From Bin87 sp965220055 (GTDB lineage: Bacteria > Chloroflexota > Dehalococcoidia > Lucifugimonadales > UBA3495): DNA of 64,000 bases. Of the stretch, positions 53,701 through 63,854 are shown piece by piece (the stretch's first letter is position 1; each line of letters starts with the position of its first letter). The position numbers and the translations under genes are program-made. The stretch lies in assembly GCA_965220055.1 (NCBI GenBank), contig CBDCPE010000002.1, positions 248,001-312,000 on the forward strand. Reading direction: 5' to 3'. The notes below the pieces were generated by a model. It was not told where the DNA came from and ran no database searches. It worked only from the letters and a program-made list of their open reading frames with translations.

Positions 53701-53873
53701 TACTTGTCGGTCTGTAATCAACGGTACCTCCGTACCGAATGATTACCCCATATCGACCGGCAAATATAGTCGACGTTACCGGCAGGACTAATTGTCGTCT
53801 ATCACCATCCCATGCTCACCCCAAGAACTACCCATGCAGGTTTACCCCATTGTCACACACCCTCTTAGAGGGG

Positions 53874-54059
53874 GCTGACAGGGGTAGGTATTTTCGCGCC
53901 ATGTTGATGAACCTCATTTCGGTTGATGACTCAGAATATGGTTTGCAAACCTGAAAACTCGGCTTTAGCCTCTGCTCAGGGCCCGGATGGTCTGCGCTTG
54001 AACTCTGGTGCAATCCCAGGGTTTGTACCTGATTTCAACCGTTACCTACCCCTGTCAGC
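53874..54059. mobile_element. 186-bp MITE with perfect 17-bp terminal repeats
   Basis: GCTGACAGGGGTAGGTA at 53874-53890 is exactly complemented at 54043-54059. There is no ORF. The right end is joined directly to the TTA target of the next IS5. No transposase with matching ends is in the window, so the mobilising element is unknown. Confidence 0.8.
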
Positions 54060-54062
54060 TTA

Positions 54063-55032
54063 GAGCCTATCCTAATAACCCGGCGGCTCTGAGTGCGATG
54101 AGGGCACAGGCGAAATGAAGAAAGGCGATGTAGTTCTCGGGGGACTTGTCCCAGCGCACCAGAACGCGCCGGAAGCGGTTCAGCCAGCTGTGAGTGCGTT
54201 CCACCACCCACCGTCTGGCTTTGAACCCAGCCTCTTTTTGATGGCCTGCGCCTCCTCGCCTCGGCTGCGGATGTGAGCGGTGAAGCCGAACTCGTCCAGC
54301 CTGCGGCGCACTTCGGCGAAGTCGTAGCCTTTATCCAGGCACATACCCTGGGGATGGTCGGGGCTGGGCGTCGGTTGGAGCACCGGCAAGCTGTCCACCG
54401 TGGCCCGCACCAGCTTCATGTCGTGGCGATTGGCCCCGTCCACCGTCAGACCCACCGGGATGCCCTGGGCTTCGGTCAACAGGCTACGCTTGACGCCCCG
54501 CTTACCCCGATCAGTGGGGTTGGGGCCGGTTTTTCCCCCCGGCCAGGGGCGACTTGGTCATGGCCCCGTCCATGCTCAGCCAACTCCAGTCCAGCCCCTT
54601 CAGTTCGTCATAGCGTTCCAGTCCCACCCGCCACAGTTCCAGGAACACCCCAGCGGCAACCCATTCCTGAAAGCGCAGATGGGCAGTGGACCCGGAACAG
54701 ATGCCCGTGGCATCCAAAGCCTTCCACTGGCAGCCGGTGCGCAGCACGTAGAAGATGCCGTTGGCGCAGGTGCGGTCGGGAACCCGTGGCCGACCGCCGC
54801 CGAAACGATGGGTGTTAACACGCTCGGGGATCAGGGGCGCCAGCACTTCCCAGAGTTCATCGGATATCTGGAAAGCGCCAGTGGTGGGATTGGTCTTGGC
54901 GGTCGGGCCAGCACGTTTCTGACGCGGGGGTTTGGGCTCTTTTGCTTTGGTCATTGCCCCAGTCTAGGCCCAACCCTAGCTTGGCTTCCCGGAACGGGAA
55001 CGCGAGTTTTCACCAGTTATTAGGATAGGCTC
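54063..55032. mobile_element. IS5-family element, first of a nested run
   Basis: Ends GAGCCTATCCTAATAAC and its complement GTTATTAGGATAGGCTC are perfect inverted repeats, flanked by TTA (54060-54062 and 55033-55035). The right TTA is shared with the next IS5. Confidence 0.9.
54067..54954 (-). pseudogene. IS5-family transposase with two frame breaks
   Basis: The first frame (FQISDELWEVLAPLIPERVN, VLRTGCQWKALDATGI, LSMDGAMTKSPLAGG) ends at a GGGGGGAAAAA run; the second gives TGPNPTDRGKRGVKRSLLTE, GIPVGLTVDGANRHDMKLV and GMCLDKGYDFAEVRRRL. A further shift near 54225 leads to ARRWVVERTHSWLNRFRRVL with the Glu and the end ALRAAGLLG. The first break might be programmed frameshifting; the second is probably a mutation. 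Confidence 0.85.
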
Positions 55033-55035
55033 TTA

Positions 55036-55896
55036 GAACCTGTCTATGATCTCTGAAATAGGTTAAGTTGAGACTATCATCAGGGGAGGGTAATCATGTC
55101 TCATTCCTATCCCAGCGACATCAGCCGGGAGCAATTCGCCCGGATTCTGCCGACGTTGGAGTCGGCCCGACGCCGGACCAAGCCCCGCACCGTGGACTTG
55201 TACGACGTTTTCTGCGGCGTGCTGTACCTCCTGAAAAGCGGCTGCCAGTGGCGAATGCTGCCCGCGGACTTCCCCGATTGGCGCACCTGCTACCAGTATT
55301 TCCGGCAATGGAGCGAGCGGCCTGGCCCGGGTCAGGATTCCATTCTGGAGCAAGTCCTAAAAAAAATCGGTTGGCGCGGCCCGACGAAGCAATGGTCGGA
55401 AAAAGCAGACCAGCTTCTGTATCGTGGACTCCCAGAGCGTGAAGAACACGGACACCGCCGGGCACAAGGGCTATGACGCAGGCAAGAAGGTGTCGGGAAT
55501 CAAGCGTCATATCGCGGTGGACACGCAAGGATTGCCCCATGCGATACACGTGACTACCGCCAATGTTGCCGACCGGGCTGGGGCTTTGGCGATGTTTGAC
55601 GAAAACCGGGCCGACCTCAGCCAGGTCCAGAAGGTGCTGGTCGACGGGGGTTACACCGGGAAGCCCTTTGCCACTGCGGTGCAAGGCCTGTTGGGAGCCT
55701 CGGTGGAAGTGGTGCAACGCAACGAACTGCACACCTTCGTGGTGCTGCCGAAGCGATGGGTGGTGGAGCGGTCTTTCGCCTGGCTGGAAAAGTGCCGCCG
55801 ACTCTGGAAGAACTGCGAAAGGAAGCTCAATACCAGCCTGCAAATGGTGGTGCTTGCCTTCATGGTGCTAATCCTAAAAAGATTGTAAACAGGCTC
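55036..55896. mobile_element. IS5-family element, second of the run
   Basis: Ends GAACCTGTCTATGATC and the complement of GAGCCTGTTTACAATC are inverted repeats. TTA at 55033-55035 and 55897-55899 flank it. It is a different IS5 from the one to its left. Confidence 0.88.
55096..55888 (+). CDS. IS5-family transposase, split at an A8 run
   Basis: First frame: YPSDISREQFARILPTLESA, DLYDVFCGVLYLLKSGCQWR, LPADFPDWRTCYQYFRQW. After CCTAAAAAAAATCGG the protein continues in another frame: ARRSNGRKKQTSFCIVDSQS (Asp), GYDAGKKVSGIKRHIAVDTQ, VLVDGGYTGKPFATAV and PKRWVVERSFAWLEKCRRLW (Glu). The break falls in the homopolymer, so frameshifting, mutation or a sequence error could each explain it. All catalytic parts are present. 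Confidence 0.82.
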
Positions 55897-55900
55897 TTAG

Positions 55901-57382
55901 TATTACAACGACAGTTGAAATGGTAGGATGAATGGCGAGTTAGCGAAGGCCACGGGAGGTGGGGGAAGGCGATGGATGCGGCGTCTTTTGAGCGGGTGTA
56001 TGAGGCCTTCCGGGATTTCCACGCTTACTTTAGTCCGTTGTTTGGCCGGCGGGAGTCGCGGGAGCGCAGCGGCGACTACCTCCAGGCCGTGTTGGTGCAG
56101 TCCCAGGACCGACGCAACGCCGAGAACCTTTCCGAGTCGGTGGGCGTATCGGCCCGAGGGATGCAGCGTTTCCTCACCGATGCTCCTTGGGACGACGACG
56201 TGGTGCTGGGCCGGCTGCAGGAGTACCTGGCGTCCCGGCTGGGGCATCCGGAGGCGGTGTGGGTGTTGGACGGCAGCGACTTTCCCAAGCAGGGGGTGAA
56301 GTCGGTGGGGGTGGCGAGGCAGTACTGCGGCAGACTGGGGAAGGTGGCCAACTGCCAGGCTGGGATGTTTCTGGCCTATGTCAGTCCACTGGGTCGGGCG
56401 TTGGTGGACAAGCGGCTGTACCTACCGGTGGGTTGGACCTCGGACGATGCCCGGTGCCAGACGGCGGGGGTGCCGGAGGAGAGACGCGCCTACCGGTCGA
56501 AGATGGAGTTGGCGTTGGAGATGGTGGAGCAGACCCTGGCTTGGGGGCACCTGCGGGCCGGATGGGTGGCTGGGGATGACGCTTTTGGGATGTCGCCGCC
56601 CTTCCGGGAGGGACTGTCCGCCTTGGGGATGCGTTACGTCCTAGACGTTCCGGAGGGTTTCACGGTGTGGCCTGAGGAGCCGGAGTGGACCAGTCCGGCT
56701 TACCCGGGTAAAGGGCGTCCCCGCAAGCCCAGGCTGCGGAGCGGGCAACGGCGGACCATGGCGGAGCGGGCCGCCGACATTCCGGAAGAGGACTGGCAGA
56801 CGATCACGGTGGCCCAGGGGAGCCAGGGGCCGCGGGTCTACCAGTTCAGCGCCCAGCGGGTGCGGCCCACCGCAAGGCGCCGGCCCGGCGGGATCCACTG
56901 GGCGGTCTTTCGCCGGAACCGGGACGGCAGCGAGCCCCGCTACTACCTGTCCAACGCCTCTGCGGACACCCCCTTGGAGACCCTGGCCCACGTGGGCGGC
57001 TCCAGATGGCGCATCGAAACGGAATTCGAGACCGAGAAGAGCGACGTGGGCCTCGACGAGTACGAGACCCGCACCCCGTATCAAGTACGGGGCAGGCTCT
57101 GGGCCGGATGGCATCATCACATCACCATGTGTCTGCTGGCGGGGGCATTTCTGCTGACTTTGCAGCAGGATTGGGGGGAAAAAGATGCCCCTGATCACCA
57201 GACCACAGGTGTACCGAGTGGTGCGTGAGATGCTGCCCCGGCAGCAGTGGGGGCCTCACGAACTGCTGCTATGGCTGGACGGCGTCCAGCAGCGCAACGA
57301 GCGAGCCAGACAGTCCCATCAGAAACGCCGCGCCATCCGCAATGCACCCACCGGTGTCCCTCCCTAATCTGTCGTTGTAATA
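55901..57382. mobile_element. IS701-family element, third of the run (1482 bp)
   Basis: TATTACAACGACAG and its exact complement form the ends. TTAG at 55897-55900 and 57383-57386 is a 4-bp target duplication of the YTAR type typical of IS701. It used the TTA(G) at the right edge of the second IS5 as target and separates the IS5 from an integrase relic. Confidence 0.92.
55972..57367 (+). CDS. IS701-family transposase, frame break at G6A5
   Basis: The main frame (418 residues to 57228) has DRRNAENLSESVGVSARGMQ, WVLDGSDFPKQGVKSVGVAR (Asp), GWVAGDDAFGMSPPFREGL (Asp) and WRIETEFETEKSDVGLDEYE (Glu). The conserved C-terminal tail lies in the next frame after GGGGGGAAAAA at 57173: PLITRPQVYRVVREMLPRQQ and RNERARQSHQKRRA. 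Catalytic residues are all upstream of the break. The break is at the same G6A5 string as in the IS5 transposase at 54535. Confidence 0.85.
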
Positions 57383-57386
57383 TTAG

Positions 57387-58028
57387 AGGGGGTGAGGAAG
57401 GTCATGGCCGGCATTGCCCGGGTCAACGGCCGCCCTCAGCATCAGGCGAAGCCGTTGACCGAGACCGCCCTGGCAGCGGTCCCTGGGTGGCCCGGGGAAG
57501 CGCCGGGAGTCGGCGGAAAGAGCTTCCTGGAGAGCCCGGGTGGACCTGGCATCGCTAGCCACCCTCCGGGACGGACTACTCAGAAGGTCGGAAGCTGCAG
57601 CGATGACTTGGTCGGACATTGCATTCCGCGACGACGGCGCCGCCCTGATCACCCTGCGTCGGTCCAAGACGGACCAGGAGGCCGAGGGCGTGGTACTCTA
57701 CGTCGGCCGGGAAGCGGCCCAAGCCCTGCTGGCCATCAGGCCCGCCCAGGAGCTGCTGGACCGCAATGCAAAAATCTTCGGGATGACTGCCCGACACATC
57801 GGCAACCGGGTCAGGGCGGCCGCCGAGGCCGCCGGCCTGGGTGACGGATTTACCGGGCACTCGGGAAGGGTGGGCATGGCCCAGGGCCTGGTAAAGAGCG
57901 GCGTCGAACTGCCGGCGTTAATGACCGCGGGCCGGTGGAAATCTTCCAATATGCCGGCAAGATATACTGAGCGCCAGGCCGCCGCCCAGGGAGCGGTGGC
58001 CTGGTATTACCAGGGGGGCGAGGCATAA
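57387..58028 (+). pseudogene. tyrosine recombinase remnant
   Basis: The catalytic half is preserved (GLLRRSEAAAMTWSDIAFRD, LRRSKTD, TGHSGRVGMAQGLV, AGRWKSSNMPARYTERQ) and resembles the integrase at 39497-40462. The N-terminal half is spread over three frames and is cut off at the IS701 right end. An open C-terminal ORF starts about 57540. It is non-functional as a full recombinase. Confidence 0.8.
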
Positions 58029-58083
58029 GAACACCCTCGGAGACAGGGCAGGACCAATCCCAATCTGGACGAAGGAGCTCCCA

Positions 58084-58293
58084 ATGACTCCAATGGGCAG
58101 AATCCTGGGCAAACTTGCTGAACCAGCTTTACGAGTGTGGGTTGGGGTGGTTCTACTCTCCCTCCTCCTCTCCCTGGCAGCCTGTGGCGGAGAGCAGGGA
58201 CCGCCCGCCGGGGACTCTCCCACTCCCACCGCAACCAGCACAGCCAACCAGCTTCCAGCCGAGCAGCCCATCCCTGCTGCGATCCCGACGTGA
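58084..58293 (+). CDS. short lipoprotein, probably truncated
   Basis: A 69-residue ORF after a good AAGGAG: a lipoprotein signal (VVLLSLLLSLAACGG) and a Pro/Thr/Ala-rich spacer, then a stop. This is the usual N-terminal part of a longer lipoprotein, so the functional domain has likely been removed by the IS1380 debris that follows. It could also be a genuine short lipoprotein. Confidence 0.5.
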   Translation: MTPMGRILGKLAEPALRVWVGVVLLSLLLSLAACGGEQGPPAGDSPTPTATSTANQLPAEQPIPAAIPT

Positions 58294-58514
58294 TAGACGA
58301 CAATTAGAAATACCCGCGCCTGTTGCCTCATCGAGAAGTGTTACCGAACTTCGGTCACATCAGGTCTACCGCCAGAGCCAGCCACGAAATGGGAGATGGC
58401 TAGACACCGTCCTCGGAAAGACTCACTGCAGCGCATCGGTGGAGTTGATTTGTCCGTGCGTCGTTCCGGCGTCCTCCGCCTTGTTGATACCCGCCATGGT
58501 TCACACAAGGGTCA

Positions 58515-58832
58515 TTATGTGAATCCGCCCACGCGGAGATTCTCCGGGATGCCCAAGGAACGCCGATCCCGCAGCCTTGCCGTTTCGCCGCCAACGCCGC
58601 CTGGCTGGCGATCCAGGTGATGGCACATAACCTAGCCCGCTGGACCGCGCGCATCGGTCTGGGTGAGCAACTGGTAACCACCAAGACCCTCCGACGACGC
58701 TTCTTCTCCCTCGCCGGACGGCTCACCCGCTCGGCGCTCCGCCTCACTTTGCATCTTCCCCAGCGTTGGCCCTGGGAAAATCAGTTCAGTCGCGCCCTCA
58801 CTCGATTGCGAGCGCTGTCATCTCCTGCCTGA
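58515..58832 (+). pseudogene. IS1380-family transposase C-terminal remnant
   Basis: One open frame reads PCRFAANAAWLAIQVMAHNL, ARWTARIGLGEQLVTTKTLR and RRFFSLAGRLTRSALRLTLH, PQRWPWENQFSRALTRLRAL, the conserved C-terminus of IS1380 transposases. The DDE core upstream is missing. Confidence 0.85.
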
Positions 58833-59076
58833 CGGCGCCGTCGGCGCCTGACCCATCCACCAAATTACCCAAACGCCTCGCAGACCCGAGCCAGGTCGGT
58901 CCCCAAGCGTTTCAGTTTCTGGCCGCATACCGCCCTGATGATCTCGCCCAGCACCGCCACTGCGGGCCGTCAACATCCTCTTTGCGTGGCTACAGCACCC
59001 TTCCACAGCCAAATCTATTGGGATCAAGCCCTCACAGTCTCTCCCTTGCCTCGCATCCCTGGTCTGACCGGCATGG

Positions 59077-60951
59077 CTACATCCCTGCGGTGGATTCGGG
59101 GTTAGTAAACGCTGGGGCATTCGTCGGAGCAACGGGGGCCGCGCCAGCAGCTCTGGCCAGTTCGATCGCGGATACTATTCTTTCCACTTCCGCACGCTCC
59201 TCGTATTCGCCGGAATAAAGCCACTCGCTCTCACCGGTTGCGTCAATGCCGGCGCGGTATTTGGTAGTTTTGGCCGTGCCCCATTCGACGATTTTGTGTC
59301 CTAACAAACCCGCCAACGTCGCCCCCAAGATAACGGCTCCGACAAAGAGCCAACCTACCACTGTCGAAGGGTCGATCAAAGACGAGATTGTCTCCGCGAG
59401 ATCATCCCACTTCTCCAAGAGATACTCCCCCGGGCCCGTATTGAATGGGAATGAAGGATTACCTCCCGCGTAAGGGTCGCCAAACTTGCTCTCTGCTATG
59501 AGACCGAACTGATCTAGAACAGCAAAAAGAACCCCCCACAAGAAAATAATCGAAAGCCCCGTAGCGCCCGCCACGGGCGGCCATTTTATAAGGTTGCCGA
59601 CGACTTTCAAGAACTTATTCGAACCCGTTTCTGCCTCCACTTCCACCTCGACCACAGCCGCAGACTTGACCCTGTTCATTGTCACGGTTTTGCCGGGGAA
59701 CCGCAAAAGGTTCGCGGACACAAAAACCCGGCCGGCATCGTAGAACACTTGCTGCGGCTCCGGGCTGGTAAGCGCTGGGGCATTTGCCGAAGCAACTGGG
59801 GCCGCCCCCAACTCCCGAGGCTCACCGGAAGGACGTGCTGCGGGCCGCGGCGCTGAGCTTGCTGACTCGCGTTGGGTTTCCTCGGCAGCAACTTTGTCCA
59901 CCCCTTCGTTCCGTCCCGTCAGGTTCCATGTTTTCGCAGACAATAAGAAGTGATATGCCTGGTCCAAGTCCAGCCCCTGCTCCTCGGGGTTCTCGGTCGC
60001 GCCAAACCAGCTTGGGGCCGAAACGGCATCGTTCAACCACGGCCCCGCAGCATCCAGAGCGATTGCATACGCCAGCATCTGATCCGAACGATCCACAGCA
60101 TCCGCCGGGCCCAGACCCGCCAGGTATTCCTTCAGCCCCAACCACTGGCCGATCTCATTCAAACCCGACTCAGTAGGTTGGAGTTTGCCTACATTAGTGG
60201 GATCAAAAATCAGAAAGTATATGAACCCCAGGACGCCGCCGGCGATTGCGTTGATCCACCACTGGGAAATCCATAGCTCCAGCCACAACCCCACGCCAAC
60301 TCCGAACAGGATCACCGCCAGTATTACCGCCCACGCACCCTGTCCTTGGTGTTCCCGCATTACTCGTATCGGGTTATCGCTGAAAAGCCCCTGGTATTGC
60401 AGATATTCCCCCAGCCCGTCACCCACGGCTTCTTTCTGCTCCCCCAGCCGCGCACCCATTCGCTCTACCGTGATCGGCCCCGTGGGTAGCTGGTCGCACA
60501 CCAGACGCTCCCAATCGAAGTTCGTCGGCTCCCGGGCAGTCAGCGTATAGGAATATTCACCTCTCCGCGTAGCCCTCCTGACCGGAGTGATTTCCAGCAT
60601 GCCTCTTTGGCACATTTCGACTACCGACGTCAGTAAAGTGCGGTCGTTGACCTGCCGGCTCTCCAGCACGGAAACCGCCGCTGCAGACAGCCCACTGGGT
60701 GGTTGGGTTACCGGCTCGATCAACTTGCGATGCTTGGCTTCTCTCCACTTGAAACCCAGGATCCAGAGTGGGATGACCAGCAACAGCGCCAGGCCGGTAC
60801 CGGGTACGCGGAAAGCCCAGGCAGTTAACTGCTTCCAGCCCATCTCCCCAAAATCAGGGATGATGTATTCTGCGATAACCCCCGCGGGATCGAATACGAA
60901 CACCAGCGCGACAGCAGCGAGAACCAGCATGATGACCAACAAGCGCCACAT
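59077..60951 (-). CDS. DUF2207-like membrane protein fused to a DUF6232-like domain
   Basis: A 624-residue protein. After an N-terminal anchor (LLVIMLVLAAVALVFVFDPA) and a second helix (GTGLALLLVIPLWILGFKW) comes a DUF2207-type cytoplasmic segment (PPSGLSAAAVSVLESRQVND, RTLLTSVVEMCQRGMLEITP), another helix pair and SAKTWNLTG. The C-terminal third (VFYDAGRVFVSANLLRFPGK, TVTMNRVKSAAVVE, two more helices, GIDATGESEWLYS) resembles DUF6232. GGGGAGAAG precedes ATG 60951. It looks intact; the fusion is unusual. Function unknown. Confidence 0.7.
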   Translation of the reverse strand: MWRLLVIMLVLAAVALVFVFDPAGVIAEYIIPDFGEMGWKQLTAWAFRVPGTGLALLLVIPLWILGFKWREAKHRKLIEPVTQPPSGLSAAAVSVLESRQVNDRTLLTSVVEMCQRGMLEITPVRRATRRGEYSYTLTAREPTNFDWERLVCDQLPTGPITVERMGARLGEQKEAVGDGLGEYLQYQGLFSDNPIRVMREHQGQGAWAVILAVILFGVGVGLWLELWISQWWINAIAGGVLGFIYFLIFDPTNVGKLQPTESGLNEIGQWLGLKEYLAGLGPADAVDRSDQMLAYAIALDAAGPWLNDAVSAPSWFGATENPEEQGLDLDQAYHFLLSAKTWNLTGRNEGVDKVAAEETQRESASSAPRPAARPSGEPRELGAAPVASANAPALTSPEPQQVFYDAGRVFVSANLLRFPGKTVTMNRVKSAAVVEVEVEAETGSNKFLKVVGNLIKWPPVAGATGLSIIFLWGVLFAVLDQFGLIAESKFGDPYAGGNPSFPFNTGPGEYLLEKWDDLAETISSLIDPSTVVGWLFVGAVILGATLAGLLGHKIVEWGTAKTTKYRAGIDATGESEWLYSGEYEERAEVERIVSAIELARAAGAAPVAPTNAPAFTNPESTAGM

Positions 60952-61249
60952 AATCTTCTCCCCATCGCAATATGCGCCGCCGCGCCGATAGCCGTCCGCG
61001 ATTTCAAACGTTCCCTCTCTAGTATTGAGCGTTTGGCTAATTCTCTTGCTTGACCCCGTGTTACGTATCTGGGACTCTCGGAACCGTGTCGACGGCGTTA
61101 GTCTCCGCAAAGAGAAGCTCAGTGGCAGCAGTAGCAGCCCGCGCAAGTGGGCAGTAGGAACTACCTTCCAGTGGGAATATTAGTTTCCCTGGTGGCGATC
61201 GGTACTTCCTCCGCTTTTGGGGAGAGTGGTCTTACGTCCCGGACCCGTC
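60952..61249. other. intergenic, no gene recognised
   Basis: No convincing ORF. It should contain the promoter of the leftward DUF2207-like gene. Confidence 0.4.
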
Positions 61250-62146
61250 CTACGCGTCGCTGGCGTGTGTCCTGACGGCGTTGAAGAGGGGCCGGGCGCG
61301 GGGCCTCAGCTTGGCTTTACCGTTGTGGTCAAAATAGTAGGCGTACTCTTCGTCAGTGCTTCCCCAGAACTTGATGCCTGAAGTGATAAGCCCCTCGTTG
61401 TACGCGACCTGAAGACCCTCGTATGGGATCTCCACTACGGTCTGGGTGACCATTCCGGAGTTCAACATGACGACCCTCCGGTCGGTGGCCACCACGACGC
61501 CGTTGTGAACGTCTGGCGCGAAACGCTGGGCCCCGCCCACCGGATGGCCCAGGGCCGCACCTAAGGCAGTGCTCACGGCCGCTCTTGTCACAGCCTGCGC
61601 GATGGTATCGAATTCATCGGCTGGGCCCCATCGGCCCCCCATCCAATACTCGATGCTCTCGTCATCCTCCAGTATCTCGTGGAGCATCCGGCGCTCGCCG
61701 GGATAGACGTCAGTCTTCTCGCCGGAAAGGTTGCTCATCAGCACGGCTACGATGCGCTCCAGCAGGTTGGGCTCGTTTCGGCCCCACATGGTCGACCGTT
61801 CCCGCCATTGGGCGTCGATTCGCTCCGTTTTGCCTATTGCGGCGTATTGGACTGCCGCCTTCCGACCGGAATCTAGAGCTGTGTTCGTTGAGGCGGATGG
61901 TTCCTCGAAATTGGACCCCAGGAGTGGAGGCGGGTCGGCCTTCGTGTCCTGCACCTTTTCGGCGAACTGACGAGCCTGGCCGTCGCGGACCTCCGTGATC
62001 TTGTTGATGCCCCGGGCGTCGTCGTTGCCCAACCAATTGCTCAGGCTCAAGCCTGCGATGGTCACACCGTCCCCAGCGCCGTCGTAATCCACTGAGATTA
62101 TGGTTTCCAAGGGCATCTCAGTGACCAAATGTGGTCCAAAGCTAGG
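61250..62146 (-). pseudogene. PH-like domain protein truncated by IS701/IS4-like copy 2
   Basis: The reading frame resumes after the IS left end with VTEMPLETIISVDYDGAGDG, VTIAGLSLSNWLG and ARQFAEKVQDTKAD (the end of a first bacterial PH-like domain). A polar linker and a second PH-like domain follow (MLHEILEDDESIEYWMGGRW, GVVVATDRRVVMLNSGMVTQ, VVEIPYEGLQVAYNEGLITS). The N-terminus upstream of the IS is not open beyond about 20 codons. The remaining part could only be made from an IS-borne start. Confidence 0.65.
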
Positions 62147-63591
62147 CTTTGCACATTTCAAGCCGCGTAGGCAAGTGAATCTACAAGTCGGTGGTACAGG
62201 ACAGCCGGGACTTTCAATATATCCGGTTCTGCCTCGGACAGTGAAAAACCCTCGGAGGCCAGCCACAGGTGGCGGCGCACCAGAGCGATGGCATCTACGA
62301 AGGTCGGCGACGGCTTGGCGTACCAGGCCGCGGTGCGATGGCTCATGGGCTGTTGTTCCTGCATCAAGTGAGCCGCCAGGGTGGTCCAGGAGAATAGGCC
62401 CATGAGGATTGGCGTGGTGCGGGCGATGGCGCGGTCGGACCACTGGCGTTGGGTCTCCACACCCAGATGCGCTCGCACTTCCTGGAAGGTGACCTCCAGT
62501 TGCCAGCGCAGCACAAACCATTCCAGAATCTGCACCGGGTCCACGGCCAGGTCAGTGCACAGCAGAGCCTGTGTGGCGAATTCGCCTTGGGGGTCTCGAA
62601 CCAAGACCCAGCGCAGGGGCACGGGCGGCTTGCCCGAACGATACCAGACCGCAGTTTGCGAGGTGAGCTCCACCGTACGGGTCGTGCCGTCGTACCAGGC
62701 TACCGCGGCGGTGGCCCAGGACTGACCGGGATGGTCGACGAGTGATTTCAGCGCGGGCAGCCGTCGGCCTTTCAGCGGGGGCCGACCGTTCTGACCGGGC
62801 TGACGGGGCGGGGCCGGTTCATAGAGGGCCGCGTCCAAGCGCAATCTGGTGATGCGGGTAACGGGTTCACGGAGGGATTGGCAGCAGTGGAGCAGGTCGA
62901 GGACGGCGTAGCCGCCGTCGCCCACCAGCACCAGGGGGCGCTGCGGCAGCCAGCGGCGCAGTTGCATGACCATCTGCCGCGCCCAGTCGGTGAGTTTTTT
63001 GTGGCGACGTCCGCGCTGCCGGTAGTAGCGTTCCGAAGGCGCCAGCACGGTGAGAAAAGGCAAGGCCCAATAGCGTCCCGCCCAGGGGACCTGGCCCAGC
63101 CACATCAGGGAGATCCAGCGCAGGCCGCTGGCCTTGACCAGGTGGCTCCGGCTGGAACGCACCGCATCGCGGTAGATGCCCAAGGATTTGATTTTAGGAC
63201 CGCGGCGCCGTTCCAGGGTTTCGTCGATGCCGAAGATCAACGGACCATCGCCTTGATCCAAGTGGAGGATTAGCAGTCCCAACAGGATGCGTGCCGCTTG
63301 GCGGGGCGACCACACCGCCCGATTGAGCACTTGATGATAACGGGCGTAGTTGCGGTCGTCGCTCAGTCCCATGACACGGAGCGCCGATGCCACGGTGCGT
63401 TGGCCGGGAGCCAGTATCGCGCCGATCAACAGGATTTGGGCTTTCCGCCAGGTCGGGCTGCGAAACAGCATGGCGAAGGGATGGAGTACGGGTACAATCG
63501 CGTTGGGCAGGGTGAGCATCGCTTGGCCTTTTTCCAGGAGGGTCCGGCCAGCTTACCCTGTTCTTATAATTCATCTAACTTTTGTGCAAAG
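62147..63591. mobile_element. IS701/IS4-like element, copy 2 (1445 bp)
   Basis: Same length, ends and orientation as 23505-24949. It interrupts a PH-like gene. The two copies are direct repeats 38.6 kb apart. Confidence 0.9.
62158..63519 (-). CDS. IS701/IS4-like DDE transposase, copy 2
   Basis: 453 residues, intact, with the same FGIDETLERRRG, LVLVGDGGYAVLDLL and RWQLEVTFQEVRAHLG motifs as copy 1. Differences such as LHLDQ, SHLVKASG, PGQNG and EFATQ show separate histories. Confidence 0.9.
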   Translation of the reverse strand: MLTLPNAIVPVLHPFAMLFRSPTWRKAQILLIGAILAPGQRTVASALRVMGLSDDRNYARYHQVLNRAVWSPRQAARILLGLLILHLDQGDGPLIFGIDETLERRRGPKIKSLGIYRDAVRSSRSHLVKASGLRWISLMWLGQVPWAGRYWALPFLTVLAPSERYYRQRGRRHKKLTDWARQMVMQLRRWLPQRPLVLVGDGGYAVLDLLHCCQSLREPVTRITRLRLDAALYEPAPPRQPGQNGRPPLKGRRLPALKSLVDHPGQSWATAAVAWYDGTTRTVELTSQTAVWYRSGKPPVPLRWVLVRDPQGEFATQALLCTDLAVDPVQILEWFVLRWQLEVTFQEVRAHLGVETQRQWSDRAIARTTPILMGLFSWTTLAAHLMQEQQPMSHRTAAWYAKPSPTFVDAIALVRRHLWLASEGFSLSEAEPDILKVPAVLYHRLVDSLAYAA

Positions 63592-63854
63592 CATCACTAT
63601 GTCCGCGTTGCGGGCCGTGCAGAGGAGACTAACTGACGAGACCGAGGCGGGCGTGTAATCTCATGACGAGGCGTGTCGTCCGGACCAAGACCGAGAGGAC
63701 ATTGGCGCTTGTTGCCCGGCGCAAAGCATGGTCCGGGAGTCTTACGGCGGCATCATTGGTGACGCCCCCAATTCGGGGCGATCCCGTTGGGGAGAGCGTA
63801 CGTTGTCAGTGACTTCCTCCGGCGATGCGCCTACGCTGTAATGGTAGAGGGGAT

